Below are positions 1-11,627 of a stretch of 64,000 nucleotides of DNA, piece after piece. Numbering within the stretch: the first letter of the stretch is position 1; each line of letters starts with the position of its first letter. The notes below the pieces were generated by a model that searched no databases, had not been told where the DNA came from, and was given only the letters and a program-made list of their open reading frames with translations. Source of the stretch: Chimonanthus salicifolius (lineage: Eukaryota > Streptophyta > Magnoliopsida > Laurales > Calycanthaceae); NCBI GenBank assembly GCA_013350335.1, contig CM023540.1:44499222-44563221 (forward strand), in the 5' to 3' direction. Both the position numbers and the translations under genes were made by a program.

Positions 1-124
1 CTTTTTAATCCATTGAAGAAAATATTATGTTGTTATTTCACATGTTTGTGCTCAAAATTGTCTTGGATTCTTGCTTTTTAATCCATGGAAGAAAATATTA
101 TGTTATTATTTCACATGTTTGTGC
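1..124. repeat. 73-bp tandem duplication in BBX intron 1
   Basis: A stretch of about 51 bp starting at position 1 recurs with about two mismatches at 74, so the period is 73 bp. It lies in the intron upstream of the first visible B-box exon. No coding signal is seen between 1 and 239. Confidence 0.8.
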
Positions 125-239
125 ATCCACTGCAAGATCCTTAATCTAAAATTGTAAACCCTTTTATTGTTTTAACGTCTCAAATTTTCACCATTTAGTA
201 TAACCCACTGTTAGTATGTCCTTGAAATTGTGATGACAG

Positions 240-2671
240 GTCCACATGTGTAACAAGCTTGCTAGCCGACATGTACGAGTAGGACTTGCTGACCCTAGTG
301 ATGTTCCTCGCTGTGACATATGTGAAAATGCACCTGGTATGCATCTTCTTTCATGGCAACAAACTGTTTTTTCTGCTGCTGTAAAGAAAATTAAACATTT
401 CTTTGATCCTGGAAACTGGATGTAGCTTTCTTTTACTGTGAGATAGACGGAAGTTCCCTTTGCTTGCAATGCGATATGATAGTACATGTTGGAGGTAAAA
501 GAACCCATGGAAGATATCTCCTGTTGAGACAGAGGGTTGAGGTTGGTCACTGTACTGCAGGATACTGGTTTAGATGCTTTCCCTTGGGAGAACTTAACAA
601 TTTAATATCCAGTTGGTTTGTATGTAGTTTCCAGGGGATAAGCCTAGTTCTTGTGAAGACTTGGCCTTGCAACCAATGGACCCAGTTGAGTCCAGGAGGG
701 AACAGAATCAACTGCCCAAACAGACTGTCAACGAGAAAATGCAAAACCACAAGATCTCTCCTATTCCAACTAATGATGCTAACATGGATGACCATGGAAA
801 GCTGGAATCCACAATGATTGATCTCAATGCTAGGCCACAACGGATTCATGGGCATGCTTCACATATCCAGGTATGCATGCTATGCTTATTAGTTGACCCA
901 TCTGCCAATGTTGGCAGATGAATGAATGATGGTATGTTTGGATGGCCCAACAAGTTGTTTGGCAAGGGGCTTCTCTGTCAAGATCATAGCTCAAAAATTT
1001 GAAAACTTGACTTGATTTTTCATCGGTTTGAGTCAACTTGAAGAGTTGTAGAAGTTTCAACTGAGTAAAAAAGTCAAGACCCGGCCAAACTCATAAAAAT
1101 AAGATACTTTTTTATTAAATGTGTTTTAAAAATTATAAAAAATAATAAGAAAAACAAAGGGGAAAAGGAAAATAGATTTGTACAATCACAATGAGCCTCT
1201 TTCGAGTTTCAACCTTGTTACCCCCACCCCATCTTCGCTCCTTTTTGTCCCAACCTGCCCATTTTTTCTCCCAAGTAAAAGATCAGGTTGCATACGTCGA
1301 ATATGTGTGATGGAGATGGATATAAAATGAGGTTAAAAAAAAACGCTCATCCTTGAATTGATCAAATAGAGAAGTAAGACAACTTTCTGGTATGACGAGG
1401 ATAGAGACGAGAGTTAAAAGCTCTTGCCAGCAGAACAACATTGGCAAGAGGGGCAATGAAAGGAGGAAGAAAGCCAGCAAAACCCACTTAAGAAGAACTT
1501 TTGAAGATAAAAATCAGCAAAGCCAACCTGCATGGATGTAGCTTAGTTGGCTTGAACTTCTAGGAATCAACTAGAGGTCTCGGGTTCAACTCTCCCCAGC
1601 ATGAGGCTTGCGGATGGTTTCATGTATTATGGGATTAGTCTCATCTCCAATTTGGAGGGAGGAGAGAGATACCCATGATATTAAAAAAAAATACCAAAGC
1701 CCACTTAATTTTTAATGGAAAGAGGAGTAAAGAGAAACGGAAAATAACCTGCATGTTTTGGTGACGGCCTTCTCTGCTCATCTCTTTTTTCCTCCTTGCT
1801 CTTTCTCGCTTCTGTCTTTACAGCTGGGGTTAGAAGCGAAAAGAGGTTTATATATATTTTTCATTTTCGAAATTACGCATAAGTTAAAGTGAATTGACTT
1901 CCATGTCCCTTGCGAGGCTTGACCGAATCTTGATGGGTCTCAAGTTTTCTGCCTGATGTGGTGAATCCACTAAGTTGGGTCAAAATCTCTCAGCCAAGTA
2001 AAAAGTGAATTTTAAAACTATGGTCTAGGTTGATATCCATTGCATTTTGGGCAGGATCTGTAGCGCTAGATTATGAATTTGGGCAGAGAAAGCCATGGAA
2101 TTTTATTTTAACAAATGTGGTACCTGCTTTCTATGCCACCTTCTGGAAATGATATGTTTTTATTCTGTAACTGATTCACTTACTAGGGTACACCCAAATG
2201 CACCTTTAATATCCTTCTATGTTTGACATTTAGATGTTGAATTTCATAGGTCCATTTTTAACATTTTTTATGCAACTTACTTTTTCTCATAAATACAAGG
2301 CACATGCTTTGAATGTGGTAAGCAGCAGTATTCACAAGAGTGTACATCCCAGCACACCCTTAATATACTTCTATATAATAACTGGGTCTTTTGATATTTA
2401 AATGCTGAAAATTGTGGATCTATTTTTAGAGTTTTTTATGCAACTTGGCAAGAGTCTAGAGAACGGTTCATAAGTGCTCATTGTCACAAACCAAGATATT
2501 GTGGGTTTGAGCCATGTGACCATCTCAACCAAAAAAGAGGGAAAAAAAATGTAGCAACTTATATTTTCTACTGAACACAAATTACAGGATTTGGATATGG
2601 TCAGCAGCAGTAATCATGAGTTTTCAAATGCTATTCCCGGGAGATCTTTCAAAGGAGAGAGAGAGAAGTAA
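240..2671 (+). CDS. BBX18/19: Double B-box zinc finger protein, BBX18/BBX19 type (5' partial)
   Basis: Four exons are visible: 240-336, 426-541, 628-870 and 2588-2671 (TAA at 2669-2671). All have AG acceptors, the three internal exon ends have GT donors, and the phases join cleanly to give 179 C-terminal residues. The first exon, with the start and most of B-box 1, lies left of the window. Exon 1 of the window finishes B-box 1 ([16 protein letters not shown]) and opens B-box 2 (CDICENAP). The next exon supplies the rest of the zinc ligands ([16 protein letters not shown], then VHVGG). This CxxC...CxxCD...H pattern binds two zinc ions. The family lacks a CCT domain and acts in the nucleus as a transcriptional cofactor in light, flowering and temperature signalling. 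The tail ends FKGEREK, like the FKRESEK-type end of BBX18/19. Intron 4 (871-2587) is inflated by a SINE and by a duplication of the last exon. Family assignment is firm; BBX18 versus BBX19 cannot be decided. Confidence 0.9.
1525..1694 (+). mobile_element. tRNA-derived SINE (family S2) in BBX intron 4
   Basis: About 170 bp with a tRNA-like head: a box-A-like TAGCTTAGTTGG near 1539 and a box-B-like GGGTTCAACTC near 1593. The tail is rich in A (about 1682-1691). The direct repeat CAAAGCC flanks it at 1518-1524 and 1695-1701, consistent with a TSD. A decayed relative lies at about 16779-16936. The surrounding 980-2030 interval may be an older TIR element into which this SINE inserted, but its ends are unclear. 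Confidence 0.7.
2187..2615 (+). repeat. Direct duplication of BBX intron end plus terminal-exon start
   Basis: A unit at about 2187-2332 recurs at about 2341-2615. It runs from an 'acccTTAATATNCTTCTAT' segment through 'TTTTTTATGCAACTT' and into the first ~33 bp of the last exon (TTTG-AT-TGGT-AGCAGCAGTA). The upstream exon copy (about 2301-2332) is roughly 75% identical to the real one and has an AG just before it, but its reading frame diverges. The downstream copy is longer because a SINE sits inside it. The unit is either a decayed duplicate exon or an alternative 3' terminal exon; sequence alone does not settle this. Confidence 0.75.
2447..2553 (+). mobile_element. Short SINE with 7-bp TSD inside the duplicated BBX intron segment
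   Basis: A 107-bp insertion flanked by GCAACTT at 2440-2446 and 2554-2560. The other copy of the duplicated segment lacks it, so it supplies an empty site. It has a box-B-like GTGGGTTTGAGCC at about 2501 and an A-rich tail at 2530-2550. Its sequence differs from the S1 and S2 SINEs of this window. Confidence 0.75.
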
Positions 2672-4202
2672 CAAAGGTAAATACATCTCTTGGAATCTTT
2701 GGGAATGCATGCAATTAATGCATAAAATTCGTTTCTAAAAGTGTTTCATATAGAATTGCAGTACCATTCCTCTTAAATGGTAAGAAGAGTGCATATTAAC
2801 TGCATTACTGATATATTTTTTGATGTATTTTGTGTCATAAGACTTGTGCAAATGGTGGGCTTATAGAAACTCTGGGAGAGCATTCAATCTTTTGCTAGAA
2901 CATAGTAAATCTTGAAACTATGGGTATGTATTTAGTGCATATTTTCTCCCTAAAATAACCTATGCACATCAGAAGGAACCTTTGTGAAACTTCTCCATCC
3001 TTGACCTATTTAGCACTAAAGCTTTAGGAGAGAAGGAACCTTCACAATATTTTGTAGCATGCTTATCTATACTTGGTGCCTTATGCCCTACATGGAGTTA
3101 ATTTAAAACATTAATTAAAAAACCTGAAAAGAAATCATTTCCATTACAATAATGTTCCCAAGGCTATTTGCAACTTCTATTTGCCCATGACAAAGCACTT
3201 CTACAAGCAGCCTCCACTTCTAAAAGCAGCAAAGAGGATCAGGTAGACACCTTGAGGTCCATAATTGATTTGCCAAACTAACCTTATCTGTGCTGCCCAG
3301 ACCAACCTGCCTGGAAAGAGTCAAAACCACATTCCCTTGGCCATGGATGTTTCAACACTACTATGCAAAGGGTCCTTGATTTCCTTATGAGCAACCATGG
3401 GAGTTTAGCCTGAAGTGGCCCACTGGCAAGCATCGGGTCCACTTTGGGTTTAGGGGAAAAAAGAACTCACTAGTGAATCCCATCTCACAAGCAATATTGC
3501 AATGACAACACATTGAATTTTGGTGCATTTGATCCATCATCCATGACTTTATCCTTCTCATTGACAAGTAATTCCTTGATGAAAGTGCATGTTCCTTCAA
3601 ACTTTCTTCTATTCTAACTCTTCCCTAAGAGGTGACCAAGATCATAAGTTCGCGAGTGTCAAAGAAATATTACAACCCAAAAGATGTTGAGAAGTCATAC
3701 AAAGAAATGACAATTACTTGTTGATGCATAAGATACATGATCAATCACTTCCTCCTCCTAGCATATAATTTATATTTTATTGGGCGAGAAGTTTTGGGCT
3801 GAGTTAAAAGTGGTCTTAATTAATGATTTTATTGGCCATTGTTGTCTAGCAGAGGGCTTTGACTATTGGCGGCTTAAAGAAGCACTACTTTGAGAGGAAG
3901 GACGAAGAAATTATTAGGTAGGCCAAGAAGCCCTTGTTAAAAAATTCCAATGGTAGAAGGGTTGGAGTCCTTTTTTGTCTCCATGGTTACAAGTTATCGC
4001 AACCTCATCAAGGGGAACAAAGAAGGGGTACTTTATTTGCAGTCTCTCAAGTGCCTGTGATATTAAGTCTTCAAACCAAGTATCAGTCTCTGTGAAATGC
4101 AAGTCTTATAAACCTACTGTCCATTTGCAATTTTTTCTTTTAATTTTTATGGAGTTCACATTTCTGGGTATATTTGTGTAATTGAAAATGATTAACTAAA
4201 AG
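2672..4202. other. BBX 3' flank, no gene recognised
   Basis: The first few hundred bases are presumably 3' UTR and downstream sequence of the BBX gene. The rest is AT-rich with only short open frames on both strands (for example 3385-3600 on -, 3975-4181 on +), none of which shows a domain I can recognise. Confidence 0.5.
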
Positions 4203-4766
4203 TGTAATGCTTTATTATAATATCAGAGTTTATTGATTGAGAATCAATTATACAATCAATCATCATTAAATTTAATGTTCGATAATTCGAACATTATAAG
4301 CACAGGATCTTAATCGATTAATGCTTGAAACACGGATCAATCTTAATACGGAAATCATTAACGTAATAATCATAAGATATACGTGGATCCATTGATGAAG
4401 AAGAGTGAGATCTGATCTTCCCTTTGATATGTCAATGTTTCCTGGAGTCCAAAAACAAGAGAAAATTCACCTTGGAGTTTCTGTCTCTTTCCTCCTTAAT
4501 GCCCTCTCTCAATTTTGTAAATAGTATTTTTAGACATTAGGATTGACTTAAGTTGATGGATAATTATGGAGAGAGACCCTTTTATAGGCAGAGGGAAGAT
4601 CCTTAAGTCAATTCGAACTTTCCATTCTTATTTCCCATCAAAATAGAAAACTAACTCCCCTTAGAACTCTCATAAATAAGCCTTCCTTATTTGAACACAG
4701 TTTCTCTGATTTAATATCCTTTATGTGGAGCCTCCAAGTTTAATGTGGGTCATGTTTAGTCTTACA
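4203..4766 (-). repeat. Copia 3' LTR (left copy)
   Basis: 564 bp, TG at 4203 and CA at 4765-4766. It aligns with 9908-10393 over its whole length except a stretch of about 80 bp (near 4468-4545) that the right copy lacks. It contains a CCCTTTTATAGG motif (about 4577), the kind of TATA-like signal seen in LTR promoters. Confidence 0.88.
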
Positions 4767-5178
4767 TTCTCCCACTTGGCCCACATTTACACTTCATGGG
4801 ATTTAAAACAGGTATATCATAAGGTGTATACGTAAACTGTATTTAACAACATCATGCAGTCAACATCATAATGTTAATACTAAACAAACCACAAATGCGA
4901 GCAATGGTGGTTGCACGTCATCTTATCCAGACATGGTCCATTCCATCAGTACAACACAAGTGACCTACCTAGCATAGCCCTTAAATGAGATATTTTTCAT
5001 AATGATCCGCGTAAGTGTTATAACATAATGACTATTTCTGTTTGTATCAAAATAAACACACATAATGTGTATACGTAACAATAATAAACATGAACAATAA
5101 TCAGAAACACATACATGAGTAATCAAATGTCAAATAGTGCACATTTATTCATAATGCAGTCTAAAATTCATAATTACG

Positions 5179-8100
5179 TCATAATAGATTACATTCACGA
5201 TCCATTCTATTGACATGTTCCTTAAAGATCTTTATAGGTAACCCCTTCGTCAACGGATCTGCCACCATAAGTAAAGTACTAATGTGCCCAATAGACACCG
5301 TCTGTTTTTGAACTTCTTCTTTCACAACAAAGTACTTCAATTCCATATGTTTCGATCCATTCGAATACTTGTCGTTCTTAGAGAAGAATACTGCTGCAGA
5401 AGTATTACAGTAGATTCTCAGCGGCTTGGCAATGTTGTCGACAATTTCAAGTCCTGAGATAAAGTTCTGCAGCCACATTCCTTGAACAGTGGCCTTATAG
5501 CACGTTATAAATTCTGCTTCCATGGTTGATGTTGCAGTGATAGACTTTTGGCGCTTTTCCATGATATTGTTCCGCCAGCCATAAGGAACAAATAACCAAA
5601 TGTTGACTTTCTGCTATCAACGCAACCACTAAAATTCGAATCTGAGTAGCCAATGACCACGAGATTATCGGACCTCTTAAAATAAGCATGAAGTCTTTAG
5701 TACGTTGTAATACCTCATTACTTTGTTTACAGCTTTCCAGTGATCCATTCCAGGGTTGCTTTGGTATTTCCCCAGTATACTAGCAGCAAAACTAATGTCG
5801 AATCAGGTGCAGGTCTGGTCATACATCAGACTACTTACAGCTGAGGCATAAGGAATTCTCTCAATTTGTTTCTTTTCAAATTCATTATGCGGACATTGAT
5901 TTAAACTAAATTTATCTTCCTTCTGGATAGGGGCATCTTGATAGGAACAATTTTGTTTGCTGCCTCTTCCATATCTTTCATTTCAAAATTATTGGAGAGA
6001 AAATTCTTGATTTCAAACATCATACTAAGATCATCAGTGGCAAGCAAAATATCAACAACATATAATATCAGAAGGATAAATTTACTCCCACTGACCTTCA
6101 TGTATATACACCGATCAACGGTGTTTTCCTTAAAACCGAATGAGGTAATGGTATCATTGAACTTAAGGTATCATTGCCTGGAGACTTGCTTAAGGCCATA
6201 AATTAATTTATTTAATTTGTATGCCATTTGTTCCTTACCTTCTATGGTGAATTCTTTAGGTTGTTCCATATACACTTCTTCATCTAAACTACCATTCAAA
6301 AATGCGGTTTTAATATCCATTTAGTGAAACTCCAAATTATAATGAGCTACCAAAGCCATAATGATTCTGAAAGAGTACTTTCTAGATACAGGAGAGAAGG
6401 TTTCTTTATAATCAATGACATCTTTCTGAGTAAACGTTTTGGCCACAAGTCTTGCTTTATATCATTCGATATTTCCCTTAGAGTCTCGTTTGGTCTTAAA
6501 GACCCACTTACATCCAACTTTCTTTTATCCCTAAGGCAATTGTACTAAATCCCAGACTTCATTTTGGGCAATGGATTTTAGCTCGTCTTTCATGGCGTCT
6601 AACTACTTAGTAGAATCATCACATTTTATGGCTTTTTCATAAGTGAACGGATCTTTAATAGACCTAAATCATAATCCGATTCTTTTAGATATACCACACA
6701 GTCATCTGAAATAGCAGATCTTCTTTGTCTTTTGAACCTTCTTAATGCTATTTCTTGCGTATGTTCCACAATCGGTTCATTATTGGTGATTGATCCATCA
6801 TGGAGTGATTCATCATTCAGGTGTTGTTCATCAGGTTGTTCAGTAACATTAAGGACAACAATTTCTGAAGTTACGAGTATAGGGAATTGTACCCTTACTT
6901 CTTGCACACCTACGTTTCTCATTATATCGCTCTCACTAACTTCACCGTTCTCAATAAATCTAGCATTATCGGTCTCCACAATTCTCATACTACGGTTCGG
7001 ACAATAGAACATGTACCCTTTAGACTTCTCAGTGTAACCTATGAAGTAACCACTGATTGTCCGTTCATCAAGTTTTCTTTCATGTGGATTATAAATTATT
7101 GCTTTTGGAGGACAACTCCAAACATGCAAATGTATCAAAAGGAGTCTTAGGAACTGACTTACTAGGAATCCGATTAAGCAAGTACATTGCGTTTCTTAAT
7201 GCATACATCCACAACATAATAAGTACAATGTTATTACATAACATACTCCTAACCATGTTCATAAGTGTGCGATTACGCCTTTCAGCAACACCATTCTGCT
7301 GAGGGGTACCGGGTATTGTGTATTGTGCAATTATACCGTGACTTTCAAGTAGTATAGCAAAAGGCCCCGGGTATTGACCCGTTTCATCATACCTAGCATA
7401 ATATTCACTACCTCTATCTGACCTTATGACTTTCACCTTTCTATTTAGTTGACTTTCAACTTCAGTGATATATATCTCTACGGTGTTAACTGCTTGATAT
7501 TTATCATGCAACATATAAATATAACCATAACGCGAAAAAATCATCAATAAATGTGATAAAATAAGTCTCTCTACCAAAAGATGGAACATCAAATTGGCCA
7601 CAAATATCAGTATGGATCAACTCAAGTAGCCCTTTAGATCTTGTGGCTCCTTTCTTACTGTGTTTGTTCTGCTTACCCTTAATGCATTCTACACACCCTA
7701 AATCTGTAAAATCAAGATTCGGGAGAATCTCTTCTTTATCAATATTTGAATTCTTTCGCGGGATATATGCCCCAAACGTTTATACCACAAAATAGAGGAA
7801 TTTTATAATTAACCTACGTTTAATACCAACATTATGATGCAGGATTGGACAAAATTGGCAAATAAATCATCAAGCTTTAAACAGTAAACGCTATCAATCA
7901 ATAATCCAGACCCAATAAAAGAAAGACCTTTAATCAAACTGAAGGCATTATATCCAAATTTGCAATAATAATCATTAACATCAAGTTTGGAAATTGAAAT
8001 AAGGTTTCTGGTAACAAAAGAAACATAAAGACAATTAAATAAATCTAAGTGGTGGCCAGTGTTGAGGAAAAAACGGTAAATCTCGATGGCTTCAAATAGC

Positions 8101-9073
8101 ACATTTTGTCGGTTTACCATGTAAATGAAGATTTTAGTTGTGTTGATGGTCTGGGTCGTAAGATATCCATGTATCGTATTAGAAACATGAGTTATAGCCC
8201 CAGAATCAAGCCACCAAGCGTTAGACGAAACTTCAGTGAGATTAAATTCGAAACATAAAGAAATGGAATGGTTACATTTCTTTTCGAACCACGCTCTCAT
8301 TTTATAACAGTATTTCTGGAAGTGCTCTTGTTTCTTGCAGAAGTGGCAACTCACACTACCTGTCACCTGACTTTGAGTCCCTGAAGACGTACTGGGCTCA
8401 AATGGTTACTTTCCGACTTTCTTAAATTTCTTAGGCTTCCATCCCTTTTTCTTATTGGGTTCTTGATGTGTTAGATGGAGTGAGTGATGTCACATCTGCT
8501 TAAGTCTGCCATTCCTCTTGAATCAACATACTTGACAGGTCATTTACTTGCCATTTATCTTTCATAATATTATAATTTATTTGAAATGGCCCATAATGAG
8601 GAGGCTGAGGAGGCAGAATGAATTGGACAAGAAAAGGTATCATCAGCACTCGTCCCTATATTCTTCAGCTGAGCAACAATATTTGTCATTTCCGTTATGT
8701 GCTCATACATGCCATGGCTTCCATCAAACTTAATGGTGGTCAGCCTGGCCATAAGTGTCCCTCGTAAGAACTTGTCCGCTGTTTTGAATTTATTTTCAAT
8801 ATTTTGGAGGTATTCCTTAACGCTTTCAGTTTTGGGTAGCGAAGTCTTGATATTATTTGACATTGTCATGCGTATGAACATAAGGCTGAGTCTATTTAAC
8901 CTGATCCATGCTTCATAGGACTTTTTCTCAGAAGTCGTACTTGTGCCCGTAATAGTAGGCTTATCAGAAATTAATGCTTTGTCAAGATCAAGTACACCGA
9001 GGTGAAACTCGACTTCTTCTTTACATTCAGAAAAATTAAGTCCAGTCAATATTGGAACAACAGAAGCTTGCAA
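5179..9073 (-). pseudogene. Copia gag-pol polyprotein remnants
   Basis: Read on the - strand in pieces. Gag: 8570-9073, a UBN2-type copia gag beginning near 9073. Zinc knuckle: about 8300-8350, CHFCKKQEHFQKYC (CX2CX4HX4C). Protease: near 8190-8220, WWLDSGAITHV, with the family D-S-G reading DSG. Integrase core: about 7089-7690, including HTDICG, SDRGSEY and PQQNGVAERRNRT; its C-terminal part (FIGYTEKSKGYMFYCP) is at 6626-7138. Reverse transcriptase: about 5760-6620, heavily interrupted. The active-site box reads LYVVDILLA, where the family has two adjacent aspartates after YV, so one catalytic residue is lost. RNase H: 5179-5690, with STMEAEF and ADPLTKGLP. Frame changes between every block show that this is dead. 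Confidence 0.92.
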
Positions 9074-9907
9074 ATGCAGTCTAATAGAGAGAGATGTTGC
9101 AAAAATTACATAATTTCATGCTTACTTACATTACACTATGAGTTAAACTTAATTGAAACACACAAACAATCAATATTAGTAAACAAAATTACCGGATCTA
9201 CCTTTGGGTAATCTTATGGCATACTATTTCATTATGCTGATTCTTAGTCACCGATAGAATTGACCAACAAAATACAAGTGATCAAATACCCCGCCACATT
9301 TAGGTGTCCAGACAAATACCAACCACAAGTACCCACTAATCATCCTATTCCAATCCGTTAACCACTCGGAACGATGCACCTTTGGGCCAACCTAATATCT
9401 TTGTGATTAGGGATCGCGATTAGCAAAGTCATTATTATCCGACACTTGGAAAGAGTATTGGACCACAGTTATATGACTTGATGTAAAAATACATTTCGAT
9501 TGGGCCACTTTGGTGACTAACCAAATCGTATCATAATATGGTATTAGGTCAAGAATAATGGCTTTGTTCATTATTGGTTTTCCAAAAACATAAGAGGAAA
9601 AACCTCTGGATTTTAAGTCTGTAAGATCCATTAATCATAATCTTAAAATTCATAAAATTTTAAACTTCATAATTTTAAAATCCTTGATCCATAAAATTTT
9701 AAACTGCATAAATCATTAAGATTTGCCAAAAACATGAGAGGAAAAGTCCATGATTTTAAAAACCATAAATCATACAAATTTTAAAATCTATAAACTTTAG
9801 ATCTATAAAGGGTCGTTTTCTTCCTTGAGATCCGAAAAATTTCTTTCTTTAATTCTTCTTTATTCCAAGCAATAATCGATCATATGAACTAGGTTCTGGA
9901 TGCCACA

Positions 9908-10393
9908 TATAATACTTTATCATAGTATCAGAGTTTATTGATTGATAATCAATCATCATTAAACTTAATCTTTGATAAATCCGAACATCATAAACACATG
10001 ATCTGAATCGATTAATGCTTGAAACACGGATCAATCTTAATGCGGAAATCATTAACGTAATAATTATAAGACATACCTGGATCCATTGATGAAGAAGAGT
10101 GAAATCTGATCTTCCCTTTTGATATGTCAATGCTTGCTGGAGTCCAAAAACAATAGAAAATACTCAGGTTGGATTAAGTTGATGGATAATTATGGAGAGA
10201 GACCCTTTTATAGGTAGAGGGAGGACTCTTAAGTCAATTAGAACTTTCAATTCCTACTTCCCATCAAAATAGGAAACTAACCTCCTTTAGAACTCTCCTA
10301 AAATAGACCTTCCTTATTTAAACACAGTTTCTCTGATTTAATATCCTCTATGTGGAGCCTTCAAATTTAATGTGGGTCATATTTAATCTTTTA
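9908..10393 (-). repeat. Copia 5' LTR (right copy)
   Basis: 486 bp aligning with 4203-4766. Both terminal dinucleotides have decayed (TA at 9908, TA at 10392-10393). It has an internal deletion near 10165 relative to the other LTR and many point differences, so the insertion is old. 9074-9907 between gag and this LTR is the untranslated leader. Confidence 0.85.
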
Positions 10394-11247
10394 ACACATC
10401 TTTTCCGATTGATACCTCGCAAGAAGATTCACCCCATTCTTTGGTAGAGCTTGCAATCAAGATATTTCTGTTCACGTCACTGCCTAGTTTTCTCCTGTGT
10501 GTTGCTATTACGTCAGCTCTTCCCCTAAAACCCCATGCCTGCGATCTCTTGAAATGATTTGGATAACAATGTGTAGCTTGTGTTTGTGTTTTTGAATCTT
10601 GGATTCTCTGTATACTTGATTTTCTTTTGGACAAACCAAAGAATCCTCAACTTGATCACTTGTTCCCTTCTCTTCCAATATGAAACCCCTCTGAAAATTT
10701 CCATGTTTTGTGGCCACATTTTACTGGAATTTAAAGAGAAATAACAAATATGAAAATTTTGATGGTGAAGTAGGATTTCCACCCACCCCCATATGCATTC
10801 ACGTATTTAATCTTAGAAACTTAATCCAACTGAGCTACCCGTATGAAGTAACATTTAAGATTATGTCTCTTGAATCTAAGTCCCACCACAAGTTGATGTC
10901 TCGATGTCGTGTCAGGATTGCCTGAATTTGGTGTCATTGTATCTTACAGATATACCTTGCCCAAGTTGATGACTGCATCTCTCTCTATTTGTTTTATCTC
11001 TTTGTTTCTCTTCATTGTTTTCAGTTTTTCCTAAATGCTGAACAACAAAAATAGATTTCCTCTCTCAAGCAGATATTCAGATATATTGTGTTATGATTGA
11101 TGATAGAGATTGACAAAAAAAAAAAAGGGTTAAAAGATTCTACATATGCTTTTGGAAAAAGCTAGTCATGGTACGTCTTCACACGACTAGCTTTTGAAAG
11201 TAAAGGGTCATTTGTTGATTTATTTTATGAAAATATATAATTAATCG
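10394..11247. other. Intergenic, no gene recognised
   Basis: Overlapping short frames on the - strand (10383-10782) have no recognisable domain. A small perfect-armed inverted repeat (AAAGCTAGTC / GACTAGCTTT) spans about 11158-11197 and may be the remnant of a DNA-transposon end. Confidence 0.5.
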
Positions 11248-11261
11248 ATAAAGTATCTACT

Positions 11262-11613
11262 TTATTTTTAGCAGTAACAAAGGAACTCCATTAATTCAGA
11301 AAAGGATATAAGAAATCTGAAAGGTCTAAAAGAGAGAGATCTACAATGAAAGAATGTAGAAGTAAAAAAAAAAAAAACAAAAAGGAACTGATGACCAAAA
11401 TTCCCCTCGAACGAAAACAAAACACAAACTCCTAATTTAGCAAAGTAATCAGCCATAGCGGCAACTCCTAATTTAGCAAAGTAATCTGCAACACTATTAA
11501 CTGTCAAGGGGGCGTTTAAGACCCGTTGCCTATATTGCATTTGCCTAGTCTATTTCAATGAGAAGTGTATTTGTTCATGGACTTTTCAAATGGCCAAAGC
11601 TTTCCTAATGCTA
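11262..11613 (-). mobile_element. 5'-truncated LINE with RNase H C-terminus
   Basis: A 14-bp TSD, ATAAAGTATCTACT, flanks it at 11248-11261 and 11614-11627. The left side begins with a T-rich run then TTTTTAGCAGTAACAAAG, i.e. a LINE 3' end read antisense. On the - strand a frame (11268-11540) reads LTVNSVADYFAKLG, matching the end of the RNase H domain of plant non-LTR elements. Inside it a 36-bp unit (start 11427, repeat at 11463) is duplicated in frame, so VADYFAKLG appears twice. A related tail lies at 49184-49343. Confidence 0.82.
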
Positions 11614-11627
11614 ATAAAGTATCTACT

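Larger units (their letters stand above)
4203..10393 (-). mobile_element. Decayed Ty1/copia LTR retrotransposon
   Basis: Two related direct repeats (4203-4766 and 9908-10393) bracket a copia-ordered polyprotein read on the - strand: gag, zinc knuckle, protease, integrase, reverse transcriptase, RNase H. Integrase lying before reverse transcriptase defines copia. Just inside the left repeat a purine-rich AAGTGGGAGAA (on the - strand) fits a polypurine tract followed by the TG of the 3' LTR. Just inside the right repeat GTGGCATCCAGAACC (- strand) resembles an initiator-Met-tRNA primer site. No matching 5-bp TSD is found (AAAAG left, ACACA right), so the flanks have mutated or rearranged. The element is incapable of movement: multiple stops and frameshifts. 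Confidence 0.93.

Noticed and set aside
980..2030. Possible older TIR element in BBX intron 4
   Set aside because: Ends look loosely inverted (AAAATTTGAAAACTTGACTT and its rough inverse near 2015) but no TSD could be found, so it is not listed as an element.
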